Shown in pieces: positions 9,033 through 18,780 of a stretch of DNA of 33,641 nt (its first letter is position 1; every line of letters starts with the position of its first letter). The notes below the pieces were generated by a model that was given only the letters and a program-made list of their open reading frames with translations, searched no databases and was not told where the DNA came from. Origin of the DNA: Alphaproteobacteria bacterium (GTDB taxonomy: Bacteria > Pseudomonadota > Alphaproteobacteria > UBA6184); contig JAUIKZ010000002.1 of assembly GCA_030433125.1 (NCBI GenBank), forward strand, positions 1-33,641, written 5' to 3'. Both the position numbers and the translations under genes were made by a program.

Positions 9033-9381
9033 TTTTATCATCAGCCTGGTCAGTGCAAATGCCACCCTTATTAAAGTGGTGGATAACCAAGAACTTTACC
9101 AGGCTACAGTTAAAGCTATGCAACATTCTAATAATGTAAAGGTGATGTTTGTAAGTTTGCACTCATGCTCGCATGGCGCGCATTGCCACTCTCATCACCA
9201 TGTGAAATCATACGCTGGGTTAATGGCTAAATTAAAAGGCGCTGACATTGTTGTGCACAACGACTCCAGCCTTAAAAACGTTTGCGCTAAGGATAACTGG
9301 ATATACATTTCTGCAAACGACCCCGCACTGCAAACAGAGATACAGAAACGGATTTCTCGCACAAAACTTGAGGCACAGTAG
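9004..9381 (+). CDS. Small secreted His/Cys-rich protein, possibly resembling the ZnuA/TroA metal-binding N-lobe
   Basis: Likely GTG start at 9004 preceded by AAAGGAG; signal peptide MRTPWAFCLSFIISLVSANA; HSCSHGAHCHSHHH cluster then KLKGADIVVHNDSSLKNVC. Supplied ORF is 8950..9381. Confidence 0.6.
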   Translation: MRTPWAFCLSFIISLVSANATLIKVVDNQELYQATVKAMQHSNNVKVMFVSLHSCSHGAHCHSHHHVKSYAGLMAKLKGADIVVHNDSSLKNVCAKDNWIYISANDPALQTEIQKRISRTKLEAQ

Positions 9382-9385
9382 CCCC

Positions 9386-10141
9386 ATGAATATCTGCTTT
9401 CTCGTATCAAGAAAAAGAACGGCGCAAGAAAACTTTAAGCGCTTTAACGGTATAGCAAGGTGCAAACCAAACGATGCGGATGTGTTTGTGGTTTTAGGTG
9501 GCGATGGTTTTATGATGAACATGCTCCATGAGTATCATCATTACAACAAACCTTTTTATGGCATTAACTTTGGGCGTGTGGGCTTTTTGATGAATGACTG
9601 CCAAGCCGATAACCTGCTAGGTATGCTGGAGCAAGCGCAAGCGTGTACGCTGCATCCGCTTACCGTAAGAGCTAAAAAATTAAATGGTGACGTAACAAAC
9701 CTGATTGCCATTAATGAGGTGTCTATTAACCGAACCTCCTCGCAAGCGGCTCACCTTAGGATTGATGTGAACAAAAAACGGCGCATCCACCAACTTGTGG
9801 CCGACGGCGTTTTGGTATCTACCCCAGCCGGAAGCACCGCTTATAATGCCTCTGCTGGTGGGCCAATATTGCCCATTAATTCGAACCTATTAAACTTAAC
9901 ACCTATTTGCCCTTACACCCCACGGCGCTGGCGCGGCGCGTTGCTGCACAATTCAGATGTGGTGACGGTATATAATTCTCAACCCCACAAACGCCCGTTG
10001 TGCGTGACGGCGGATGCAAAACAAGTGCCGGATGTTCTAAAAGTTGACATTTCCCTTGATACAACCCAAGAGATTACGCTACTCTTCAACCCTGGCGAGC
10101 ACCTGGAGGACAGAGTGCTTAAAGAACAATTTTTAGGATAG
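9386..10141 (+). CDS. nadK: NAD kinase
   Basis: MNICFLVSRK start (ATG 9386) inside the 9248 ORF; VVLGGDGFMMNMLH, GINFGRVGFLMN, VADGVLVSTPAGSTAYNASAGGPI. Confidence 0.92.
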   Translation: MNICFLVSRKRTAQENFKRFNGIARCKPNDADVFVVLGGDGFMMNMLHEYHHYNKPFYGINFGRVGFLMNDCQADNLLGMLEQAQACTLHPLTVRAKKLNGDVTNLIAINEVSINRTSSQAAHLRIDVNKKRRIHQLVADGVLVSTPAGSTAYNASAGGPILPINSNLLNLTPICPYTPRRWRGALLHNSDVVTVYNSQPHKRPLCVTADAKQVPDVLKVDISLDTTQEITLLFNPGEHLEDRVLKEQFLG

Positions 10142-10150
10142 AACATAACC

Positions 10151-11113
10151 ATGCATGTATTGGATTTTGAAAAAAGCATTGTAGAACTAGAAACGAAACT
10201 GCAAGAGTTAAAGCGCTTAACCAGCGATGGCAGCTTTAACGTTTCCAATGAAATTACGAACCTTGAAAAAAATATTTCAAAACAACTTACATACACCTAT
10301 AATCGCCTCACACCGTGGCAGAAGGTGCAAGTGGCCCGACACCCTAACCGCCCGCAGTGTTCCGATTATATCAAGGGTTTGATGGAAGATTTCACCCCCT
10401 TAGCCGGTGACCGCAACTTCGGTGAAGATGCAGCCATGCTAGGAGGGTTAGCGCGCTTTAAAGGCACCCCTATTATGGTTATGGGGCAAGAAAAAGGCCA
10501 TGACACCACCAGCCGGGTGAAGCATAATTTTGGCATGCCAAAACCAGAAGGCTACCGTAAGGCCGCCCGTTTAATGCAAATGGCTGACCAGTTTGAATTA
10601 CCCATCATTACATTTATCAATACGCCCGGCGCCTACCCTGGCGTGGAGGCGGAGGAACGCGGACAGTCGGAGGCGATCGCACGCGCCATTGACGTAAGCT
10701 TGCAAGTAAAGGTGCCCGTTGTTTCCGTTATTATTGGCGAAGGCGGTTCAGGCGGCGCCATTGCCATAGCAGTGGCCAATGAAATATGCATGCTTGAACA
10801 CAGCATTTACTCGGTGATCTCCCCAGAAGGCTGTGCGTCTATTTTGTGGAAAGATGCGGCCAAACGAGAAGATGCGGCCACCGCCCTGAAGCTTACTGCG
10901 CAAGACTTAAAAGACCTCAAGATTATTGATCATATCATACCCGAAAAACTAGGCGCAGCGCATCGCTATGCGGAAGAGGCCATAAGCGCGACCGGCCATG
11001 CTATTGAAAGCGCCCTCAGCCGGCTTTTAAAGCTCTCACCTAAAGACTTGCTCAAGCAACGTCGCGAGAAATTTGCGGCCATGGGGTACGCGCAAAACCT
11101 GATTGCTAAATAA
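10151..11113 (+). CDS. accA: Acetyl-CoA carboxylase carboxyltransferase subunit alpha
   Basis: 320 aa; DRNFGEDAAMLGGLARFKG, FINTPGAYPGVEAEERGQSEAIA, GEGGSGGAIAI, YSVISPEGCASILWKD. Confidence 0.97.
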   Translation: MHVLDFEKSIVELETKLQELKRLTSDGSFNVSNEITNLEKNISKQLTYTYNRLTPWQKVQVARHPNRPQCSDYIKGLMEDFTPLAGDRNFGEDAAMLGGLARFKGTPIMVMGQEKGHDTTSRVKHNFGMPKPEGYRKAARLMQMADQFELPIITFINTPGAYPGVEAEERGQSEAIARAIDVSLQVKVPVVSVIIGEGGSGGAIAIAVANEICMLEHSIYSVISPEGCASILWKDAAKREDAATALKLTAQDLKDLKIIDHIIPEKLGAAHRYAEEAISATGHAIESALSRLLKLSPKDLLKQRREKFAAMGYAQNLIAK

Positions 11114-11127
11114 GAGAGATCGTCTTT

Positions 11128-12303
11128 ATGTTCGCTTTTAAACAAACTCATTTTCACGAAGGGGCTAGGTGCGGCTTATTACAAACCCCTCACGGCACCG
11201 TAGAAACCCCCAACTTTATATTTTGCGCCACGAAAGCAGCCATTAAAGGCCTTACTATGGAAACAATGAAAGGCCTGGGGACTCAGTTTGTTTTATCTAA
11301 CACATATCACCTACATGTTAATCCGGGCGCTGATTTTATTCAAGCCCGCGGTGGGTTGCATAAATTTATGAACTGGAATGGCCCCTTATTAACGGACTCG
11401 GGTGGCTTTCAAATCTTTAGCTTAGGCCACGGCTCGGTAGCGGAAGAAATAAAAGGCAAACGCCAACAAAAACGTAACACAACACTGCTCAAAATTACAG
11501 AGGAAGGGGCAAAGTTCCGCTCTTATTATAATGGGCAATATCATATGCTTACACCAGAAAAGTCTATGGAGATCCAACACAAGCTGGGGGTTGATTTTGC
11601 CGTAGTGTTGGATGAGTGTACGCCGTACCACGTTGATAAACGCTACACCGAACGAAGCATGTATCGCAGTCATCGCTGGGGCGTGCGCAGCCTTAACGCG
11701 TATAAAGCCCTTACCCACGGCAATCAAAAAGTGTACGGCATCATACAAGGCGGCGTGTACGAAGACCTACGTCGTATTGCTGCCGAATTTGTTAATGAGC
11801 AAGACTTTTTTGGGTTAGCCGTAGGTGGCTCCCTAGGCGGCACGAAAGCGCAGATGCACGATATCGTGGGCACGACTATGAGCTATTTACGTAAAGACAG
11901 GCCTGTGCACTTGCTAGGCATAGGCGGCCCCCATGATATTTTTGCCGGTATTAAACATGGCATCGACACCTTTGATTGCGTTCACCCAACACGTATTGCA
12001 CGCCACGGGGGCGCTTTGGTAAAAGCGAAATATAATCCTAACCCCCAAAAACGTGACCACTTGAACCTCATGAACAGCCAGTACAAAGAAGACGATACCC
12101 CAATTATGCCGGGCTGTGCCTGCCCCACTTGCGTGTCCTATTCGAAAAGCTACATTCACTATTTGCTTAAGGCGCGTGAGGTCCTTGCCAGTCAGCTTAT
12201 TCTTCAGCATAACGTGTATTTTATGAATAGCCTTATGCAAGATATTAGGCAGGGCATTCAGAAGAAGAATTTGGATGAACTTGAGAAGGAATGGCTCGGT
12301 TAG
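11128..12303 (+). CDS. tgt: Queuine tRNA-ribosyltransferase
   Basis: 391 aa; LSNTYHLHVNPGADFI, LLTDSGGFQIFSLG, DECTPYHVDK, GIIQGGVYEDLR, AVGGSLG, CACPTCVSYSKSYIHYLLK. Confidence 0.95.
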   Translation: MFAFKQTHFHEGARCGLLQTPHGTVETPNFIFCATKAAIKGLTMETMKGLGTQFVLSNTYHLHVNPGADFIQARGGLHKFMNWNGPLLTDSGGFQIFSLGHGSVAEEIKGKRQQKRNTTLLKITEEGAKFRSYYNGQYHMLTPEKSMEIQHKLGVDFAVVLDECTPYHVDKRYTERSMYRSHRWGVRSLNAYKALTHGNQKVYGIIQGGVYEDLRRIAAEFVNEQDFFGLAVGGSLGGTKAQMHDIVGTTMSYLRKDRPVHLLGIGGPHDIFAGIKHGIDTFDCVHPTRIARHGGALVKAKYNPNPQKRDHLNLMNSQYKEDDTPIMPGCACPTCVSYSKSYIHYLLKAREVLASQLILQHNVYFMNSLMQDIRQGIQKKNLDELEKEWLG

Positions 12304-12405
12304 CGTCTGGCACACCCCCAAGCCTTCCTTCTTTTTACAACGCGCCTTTGGCGCTAAAGGTTGAACGCCCGATTCCTACACGCGAAGAGCATAGGCGAAG
12401 GCAAA

Positions 12406-12855
12406 CTATGCTTTTGCTAACATAGCCATGAATTTAGCTTCGGTGCAAAGTGTATCCCCAGCATAAGCCTTAGCTTCAAACTTAGCTACATTACTACGGC
12501 GTTGTGCCACCTCAGCAACAAGCTTAAGCTGAGCGCCCGGGTGGACAGGCTGTTTGAAGGTGGCATTTTCGATCCGCATGAAATACATCGGCGTGTTCTC
12601 AGCGTCTTTACCTTCATCTTTTAAGGTTAGCTTCATTAAGCACCCAGCTGCTTGGGCCATGGCTTCTACAATAAGCACGCCAGGCATTATTGGATGCTCT
12701 GGAAAATGCCCCTGAAAATACCACTCGTTTATGGACACGCTTTTTGTTGCAATGATTGATTTTCCTGCCTCGTAGTCTTCGATAGTATCAATCAACAAAA
12801 AGGGATAACGGTGGGGGATGAGTTTTTGAATGTCTTGGGTGTTAAATTTTTTCAT
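12406..12855 (-). CDS. fabZ: 3-hydroxyacyl-ACP dehydratase FabZ
   Basis: 149 aa; IQKLIPHRYPFLLIDTI, WYFQGHFPEHPIMPGVLIVEAMAQAAG. Confidence 0.95.
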   Translation of the reverse strand: MKKFNTQDIQKLIPHRYPFLLIDTIEDYEAGKSIIATKSVSINEWYFQGHFPEHPIMPGVLIVEAMAQAAGCLMKLTLKDEGKDAENTPMYFMRIENATFKQPVHPGAQLKLVAEVAQRRSNVAKFEAKAYAGDTLCTEAKFMAMLAKA

Positions 12856-13396
12856 CGATCTCCTTTTTCAACTTTTCAAAGTCTTCTTGGTTTAACTGCT
12901 TGTTTAAATAGCCAGCTACTTCGGCTGTTATATCAGGCAAACTATCGGGGTTGTAGCTAGCTAGTGAATCCGCGTTGTAGACAAAATCTATTTTCTTAGT
13001 CTCACGAATTTTTTTAAGGGCCTCTTGATACGCTTTAAGGTACATATCATTTGATAATTTAAGAACATGTTCCAACATCCCATTGTGCTTTTCCACAAGG
13101 CCACTTGCTTTGATCCTCAACTCTTTAAGCTCGGCTTCCGTTTCAGCCGTGGAGACTGCTGGTACACGGGTTTTTTGCTCCTGGAGCTTTTCGTTTTGTT
13201 TAGCAATCTCATCTTCTAATTGTTCTAGTTTTTCGCGCAGAGCTGCATGCTTTTCAGTGATATATTTATCGACGCGTTTAGAAAATGAGGCCGTTTGCCC
13301 CACAACGATGGGGTTTACAACAGCCATTTTGAGTGGGGCTGTAGCCATTGAAAGTGTAAAGGCCACGCCCCACAGCGCCACGATAAGTCTCTTCAT
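12842..13396 (-). CDS. OmpH/Skp-like periplasmic chaperone
   Basis: 184 aa; signal peptide, coiled-coil-rich (EKLEQLEDEIAKQNEKLQEQK), directly downstream of bamA and overlapping fabZ by 14 bp. Confidence 0.75.
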   Translation of the reverse strand: MKRLIVALWGVAFTLSMATAPLKMAVVNPIVVGQTASFSKRVDKYITEKHAALREKLEQLEDEIAKQNEKLQEQKTRVPAVSTAETEAELKELRIKASGLVEKHNGMLEHVLKLSNDMYLKAYQEALKKIRETKKIDFVYNADSLASYNPDSLPDITAEVAGYLNKQLNQEDFEKLKKEIDEKI

Positions 13397-15744
13397 TAGA
13401 AAGAGGCCCCCATAGAAAAGAAGAAGTACCCAGGTTTATCGTATTTTTCGTTGTAACGGATGGGATACGCTAGCCCAGCATTTAAGTGGCCCACAAACGG
13501 TAGTTCCATCTTCAGCCCAGCCCCCGCTGTCCAGCGCACGTATGATTCACCCCACACAGCTTCATCTTGCGCATCATTTGGCTCAGACGTTTTGGGTTTT
13601 GGTAGCCCCCAAAGGTTACCCACGTCCGTAAAGGCGAAGCCACGCATGCCTAGCTTTTCAAACATGCTAAAGGAGAATTCGGCAGACCCAGCAAAATAAC
13701 GTGTGCCACCGATGCTTGTACCATTTCCGGACGCAGGCATGAATGTTGGCTTTTTATTAGACTCGCCTTCGCGAGGGCCTATACCTTCTCCCCCGATACC
13801 ACGCAAGTATTTGGCTGGCATGTTAAAGCGATCATTCATATAAATATATTTATCAAAATCATAAATATATCCGCCGCGGCCTCGCATGGTTAATACCATC
13901 TCTGTTTTTCCGAAGCGGAAGTTGTATTCAGAGTTAAGCGTGAACTTAATGAACTTAGAATCACCCCCAAGCCCAGCAAATTCAGAGTTCGCTACTATGA
14001 TACCTCCGGAAAGCGGCGTAATAGGGTTATCGCGCTTATCTAATCTAAACCCAAATATTACACTTGAACTAATGTAATTTTCATTCCGATCAGCGAAGTT
14101 TTTTGAGTGAGACTCATTGGATTTAAGCGGATGCTGGTCTACCTTGCTAAAAGAATATCCAATATTTGCAGATAAGTCTTTCATCAATGGGATTGAAAAG
14201 ATACCACTTCCATCCCAGTTGTTAGCGTAAGTATCAGACTGCTCTTTGCTATTTACATATTGATAACCACCTCCAACGGTGAAATCAACTTTGGGAAAAA
14301 TAAAATGAGGTAATGTTACACTTGTATTTACCTTTACATGTTTTTGGAAGGCGCCCTCAAACCCAACCATTCCTTGCACACCTGTACCGGCAATGTTGTT
14401 GTGTCCAAGTGTTATGCCGCCGCCAATACCACCGCTGCTGGGAACCGACAAGTTCATTGAAAAACTAGCCGCTGGTTTTTCTTTTAAGGAAATCAAGATT
14501 TTTACTTTGTCTTTTGCGCTACCTTTTAACTCTTTCTCAGAGATAGACGGCTCAAAAAAGCCAAGCATTCTAATATTGCGGATGGAGTCTTTAAGAAGCT
14601 TTTTGTTGTACACATCTCCTTCATGCAGCAACATTTCGCGCAAAATCACATGATCTCTGGTGAGATAGTTACCCTCTATAATAATTTTCTCTATGTAAAC
14701 CTTGTCGGCCTTGCCTACGTGGAAATTCACGGCCACCGTGTGGTTTTTTTCATCCTTGACGAGCTTCTTCTGCACATCAACAAATGCAAACCCCTTTTCC
14801 ATGGCAAGCTCATTTAGTCGGTTTGTTTCGGCTTCTGCCTCGGATTCGTCGTACCACTCGTCTTTTTCAAAATTTGCATCCTTCAGCAACTTCTTACGCG
14901 GCAGCTCTTTGATGTCAGATGTATAAGTTACATCTGTAACTTTATAACGCTCACCTTCCGTTATATAATGTGTAATATAAAAGTCGCGACGGTTAGTGCT
15001 GAGCTCCGTAACAGTTCGCTCAACTTCAAAATCCAGATACCCTTTTTTAAAATAAAAGCGGCGTAATTTTTCTAAATCAGGTATACGACGTTGCGGGTCA
15101 TATATCTTTGTAGGCGCCATAAAGTTTAAAACCGTGTCTTCTTTACTATCGATATGGTCTTTTAATTCGCTTTCAGAGAAAACATTGGCCCCCATAAACT
15201 TTATCTCACGAATACGAGATTGAGCCCCCGCATCTACCACAAAAAACAGATTTATGCGGTTGTCTTTAAGACGCTCAATCTTGGGCGACACCTTGCCTTG
15301 GTAGTAACCGGTAACACGCATAATGGCGCGCAAAGTGCGAATCGCTTCGTTCAGCTTTTCTTTGCTAAAGATGTCGCGCTCTTTAAGCTGGATTTCCTTT
15401 AAGGCTACTTCAGCTGTACCAACTGCCTTTTCATCGCCCACTATTTTAATGGTGTTGACGTAAGGGTTTTCTTGAACCTTGATAATAAGGTTATCGTTAA
15501 CAAAGTCTATCTCTACGTTTTCAAAACGCCCCGTCTCATAAAGGTTGCGAAGATCATCGCTGATATCATCCTCATCAATATCTTTCCCAACAAAGCTTGT
15601 GATGTATGACTTCACAACCTCCGCCTCTAAACGGACATTTCCTTTAACGGTGATTTTTTTTACCTCTTTTGCATAAGGTGCGGCACAAATAAGAGCACCA
15701 AACACTGTTGCTAAGGCTGTATTTTTAACGTGTTTTAGAAACAT
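13396..15744 (-). CDS. bamA: Outer membrane protein assembly factor BamA
   Basis: 782 aa; POTRA-type N-terminus, C-terminal barrel with RGIGGEGIGPRE, GAGLKMELPFVGHLNAGLAYP, ending YFFFSMGASF; adjacent to rseP. Confidence 0.92.
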   Translation of the reverse strand: MFLKHVKNTALATVFGALICAAPYAKEVKKITVKGNVRLEAEVVKSYITSFVGKDIDEDDISDDLRNLYETGRFENVEIDFVNDNLIIKVQENPYVNTIKIVGDEKAVGTAEVALKEIQLKERDIFSKEKLNEAIRTLRAIMRVTGYYQGKVSPKIERLKDNRINLFFVVDAGAQSRIREIKFMGANVFSESELKDHIDSKEDTVLNFMAPTKIYDPQRRIPDLEKLRRFYFKKGYLDFEVERTVTELSTNRRDFYITHYITEGERYKVTDVTYTSDIKELPRKKLLKDANFEKDEWYDESEAEAETNRLNELAMEKGFAFVDVQKKLVKDEKNHTVAVNFHVGKADKVYIEKIIIEGNYLTRDHVILREMLLHEGDVYNKKLLKDSIRNIRMLGFFEPSISEKELKGSAKDKVKILISLKEKPAASFSMNLSVPSSGGIGGGITLGHNNIAGTGVQGMVGFEGAFQKHVKVNTSVTLPHFIFPKVDFTVGGGYQYVNSKEQSDTYANNWDGSGIFSIPLMKDLSANIGYSFSKVDQHPLKSNESHSKNFADRNENYISSSVIFGFRLDKRDNPITPLSGGIIVANSEFAGLGGDSKFIKFTLNSEYNFRFGKTEMVLTMRGRGGYIYDFDKYIYMNDRFNMPAKYLRGIGGEGIGPREGESNKKPTFMPASGNGTSIGGTRYFAGSAEFSFSMFEKLGMRGFAFTDVGNLWGLPKPKTSEPNDAQDEAVWGESYVRWTAGAGLKMELPFVGHLNAGLAYPIRYNEKYDKPGYFFFSMGASF

Positions 15745-15755
15745 GAGATAAATCC

Positions 15756-16853
15756 TTATTCTCCAATTTTGAGTAAATCTTTAAAAGTTGAAAATAGCAT
15801 AAGCGCTACCACTAAACTGATGCCAATGGCGAAAATACGCTCTTCTACTTTTTTAGAAAGGCGGCGTCCTCCGCGCATTTTTTCGATCAAGGCTAGCATG
15901 ATGTGCCCCCCATCTAACGGTGGCATTGGTAGCAAATTGAAAAAACCTAAGCTAATAGACAGCAAAATAGTGATCATCACTAAAGTATCATAACCAGTCT
16001 CACTGGCCTGCTTAATAACGCGGGCGATACCGACCGGACCGGACAAACTATCAGAACTCCCCTTCCCTATTATTAGGTTCCCAATGGTGTACATGATCTG
16101 CTTGGTCACATGGGTTACAAATAAAGCAGCATGCTTGGCCCCTTGCACAAGTCCTTCGGGGTTATGAAAATCAAACTCCAAGCGTGGGGCGAGACCCATC
16201 GCAGCTGGGCTTTTTTCAAAAGGGGTGGCGGTTTTAAAGTTAATAATCTGCAGCTCTTTATTTCGCATCACCTCGATACGCAGCTCTTGCTCACGGGCCA
16301 TCATCTTTTGAGCTTGTGAAAACTCTGTAATCTCTTGGTCGTTGATGGTTTTGATTTCATCCGCTTTTTGCAAGCCTATTTCAGCGGCATATGAGTTCGG
16401 CACAACATATCCGATTACAGGTGCCTGAGCTGGCTGCCCCATAAAACTGTAAACAAAGGTGGCCATTACAAAGGCTAAAACATAGTTACCCAGGGGCCCG
16501 CCAAGCGACACCAAAACGCGTTGCCAAACAGGCCTAAAGTGCAAGCATTTCTTTTTGTCTTCTTCCGACATATTGTGGATATTATCAGCCCCCTGACTTG
16601 CCGGGTCATCATCTCCAAAAAATTGCACATAGCCACCCAAAGGGATCAAAGAAAATTTCCAGCGCGTACCGTGCTTATCGTAGAAGCCAAAGATCTCCTT
16701 GCCAAAACCAATAGAAAAAGCGTCTACTTTTACGCCCAAACGCCGTGCAGGTATAAAGTGACCTAACTCGTGAATAAACACGATAAGCGAAAAAATAATA
16801 ACCACGTAGAGTGCTACCTCAAGAAACTGCGATACCAAATGTAGCATGCTCAA
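15756..16853 (-). CDS. rseP: RIP metalloprotease RseP
   Basis: 365 aa; HELGHFIPARRLGVKVDAFSIGFG, PLGGYVQFFGD, PDZ segment, LLPMPPLDGGH. Confidence 0.93.
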   Translation of the reverse strand: MSMLHLVSQFLEVALYVVIIFSLIVFIHELGHFIPARRLGVKVDAFSIGFGKEIFGFYDKHGTRWKFSLIPLGGYVQFFGDDDPASQGADNIHNMSEEDKKKCLHFRPVWQRVLVSLGGPLGNYVLAFVMATFVYSFMGQPAQAPVIGYVVPNSYAAEIGLQKADEIKTINDQEITEFSQAQKMMAREQELRIEVMRNKELQIINFKTATPFEKSPAAMGLAPRLEFDFHNPEGLVQGAKHAALFVTHVTKQIMYTIGNLIIGKGSSDSLSGPVGIARVIKQASETGYDTLVMITILLSISLGFFNLLPMPPLDGGHIMLALIEKMRGGRRLSKKVEERIFAIGISLVVALMLFSTFKDLLKIGE

Positions 16854-17032
16854 TCCTTATAATTAAAGTTATTCATAATAACCGTTATAAAAGGTTTGCT
16901 ACGTATACACAAGAGGTTTTCCTTGGGGAAAGCTTCCCCCTTTAGACGAGAGGCTGTTTTTAAAGTACTGAACACAAAAAAGAGGCCATATATAACAGCC
17001 TCTCTTAGAAGTACAAAAAATAAGTAGGTAAA

Positions 17033-18757
17033 CTAGCAGTTTCCGCTTGGACCATACCAATTGATATCGAAGATACCCGAGCTTTTTATCTTTTGAAATA
17101 ACCCTTCGCCAATTGTTGGCCACACATCCTCAGGCGTCTTGCCCTCCTTATTTTTTAACCTCATTATATTTGTACCAGAATTCGCCGCGATAAACTTGGC
17201 CAATACGTGGTCTTTATTAAAAGCAGCATAGTGCATTGCTGTATTACCATCTTCATCTTGCGCATCAGTTAAATTTACACCAAACTCTCTTAAGAAATGG
17301 ACCAGCTCACGGTTGTTTCGTGCAGCAAACTTCACAATAAGCTTGCTTAGAAAGTTTTCTACCCCTCTTTGCTCACTCATTTTGCCCTCATGGTATACAG
17401 CCCTTGCCACCCGGAGCTTACCTTGATCAAGGGCCCGCAAAAATAACGCCTCCATTTCATGCGGGCGGATCTCAAGTTGCGTTAGCAACTCTTTGATAAC
17501 CCCATTCACACGCTCACTCATGGCGTAATCAAACAATAGCGTTAAGGCCTCGTTGTCTAAAGCCTCACTAGTGACAAAGTATCGGCCCACCAAATGTAAC
17601 GAACCCGTTAAAAAGCGCTGGTACTTTTCGTCAGAATCTGCAAGCCTCATTTGATAGATGCAGTCTTTCACTGCCGAAAAAACAGCTGCTTTAGGCCTTT
17701 CCATAGCATTTATGGTTTCGATCAATACAGGCTTAAAAGCCCCCCTAGATACTAGCCGCTCCATAATTGAGCGCTTCACACCTTCTGAGATTCTTGGCGA
17801 ACCGAGGAAAAGCTTAAAAGTTCCAAAATCATTGCGTTTAATTGCCTCGAGCAAGATTGTTTCACAAGCCTCATCTTTATCGAAGGAGGCATTTTCTAGC
17901 GCATCGACTAGATCATCAAGCAAAATCGTGTTTTTCTTTTTAACGGCCTTTTTTGCAAGAGAAATTAATGCATCCTGAAGCCACGACATGTTGCGCGCGC
18001 TACTCAACGAATAAGGTGTACCCCTGTGCTTAATTTTTTCTGCCTCGATTAACTTGCCTATTAGAGCTGTAAGCTCATAGGAAGGAAGAGTTTCATAGGC
18101 TTTTTGAAGCAGCAATGTTCTACCAGATTCTGTGAAAACCTCACTACTTAGCAAAAACTCTCGAACTGATATCTTATTAGTTTCCACAGCTGCAATATAA
18201 GCGTCAACGATATGTTCTTGCTCAACTCTATCATTTAGAAGAAGCGCTTTGAGAAAATCATCCGAATTCTCCTTTACAGCCAACATCATCGCGTCTCCCA
18301 AGGGTTTATTGCTTCTTAAGCTGTACCATTTGGCCAACTCACCGAACATGGATTTGTTATTTGCCCTTAAAGCTGCAGAACATCCCTCTAGAAACTCCGC
18401 TGGTTGCACTAGGGTTGGATACTTCATGAGCTTAGCTACCTGCGCTGCGTCACGTCCATTAATGGCCTTCACAAGCGCTGTGGGTGTGCTAGTGGAAGAC
18501 ACCGCCCCCGTAAGAGCACTCACAACTGCCCCTCTGCTAGCCGAATAAGAAGCACGGCTGACAGTTGAAGCCACAGGTGATGAAGGGATGTAGGAGCTCC
18601 CACCGCCTCCGCCACCCCCGCCACCCCCGCCACTATAGCGGCTATACAAACTGGATGTACTTGCAATATAATCATTTTCATTATAACCACCTAAATCAGC
18701 AGCTACGTTTATACTAAGGGCACATGTTGCAATTGAAATAGTTTTAATAAGTTTCAT
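17033..18757 (-). CDS. Secreted ankyrin-repeat-type protein with poly-Gly tract (candidate effector)
   Basis: Start chosen at ATG 18757 (AAGGAG upstream): MKLIKTISIATCALSINVAADLGG signal peptide, then SGGGGGGGGGGGSS; C-terminal DEDGNTAMHYAAFNKDHVLAKFIAANSG..LKNKEGKTPEDV is an ankyrin repeat. Middle is all-helical-looking, with weaker repeats. Confidence 0.75.
   Translation of the reverse strand: MKLIKTISIATCALSINVAADLGGYNENDYIASTSSLYSRYSGGGGGGGGGGGSSYIPSSPVASTVSRASYSASRGAVVSALTGAVSSTSTPTALVKAINGRDAAQVAKLMKYPTLVQPAEFLEGCSAALRANNKSMFGELAKWYSLRSNKPLGDAMMLAVKENSDDFLKALLLNDRVEQEHIVDAYIAAVETNKISVREFLLSSEVFTESGRTLLLQKAYETLPSYELTALIGKLIEAEKIKHRGTPYSLSSARNMSWLQDALISLAKKAVKKKNTILLDDLVDALENASFDKDEACETILLEAIKRNDFGTFKLFLGSPRISEGVKRSIMERLVSRGAFKPVLIETINAMERPKAAVFSAVKDCIYQMRLADSDEKYQRFLTGSLHLVGRYFVTSEALDNEALTLLFDYAMSERVNGVIKELLTQLEIRPHEMEALFLRALDQGKLRVARAVYHEGKMSEQRGVENFLSKLIVKFAARNNRELVHFLREFGVNLTDAQDEDGNTAMHYAAFNKDHVLAKFIAANSGTNIMRLKNKEGKTPEDVWPTIGEGLFQKIKSSGIFDINWYGPSGNC
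18600..18633 (-). repeat. GGN microsatellite-like tract encoding poly-Gly
   Basis: ccaccgcctccgccacccccgccacccccgccac on + strand; reads as consecutive Gly codons in the ankyrin protein. Confidence 0.8.
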
Positions 18758-18780
18758 CTCTAATCTCCTTTTATATAAAA

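Noticed and set aside
9248-9385. N-terminal extension of the nadK ORF
   Set aside because: Overlaps the upstream secreted-protein gene; NadK similarity begins at MNICFLVSRK (ATG 9386).
12342-12354. GCGCC-TTT-GGCGC hairpin between tgt and fabZ as a terminator
   Set aside because: Only a 5-bp stem with a 3-nt loop and no T-tract on either strand; insufficient.
16899-17123. 74-aa minus-strand ORF downstream of the ankyrin gene
   Set aside because: Overlaps the ankyrin C-terminus in another frame and lacks domain or signal.
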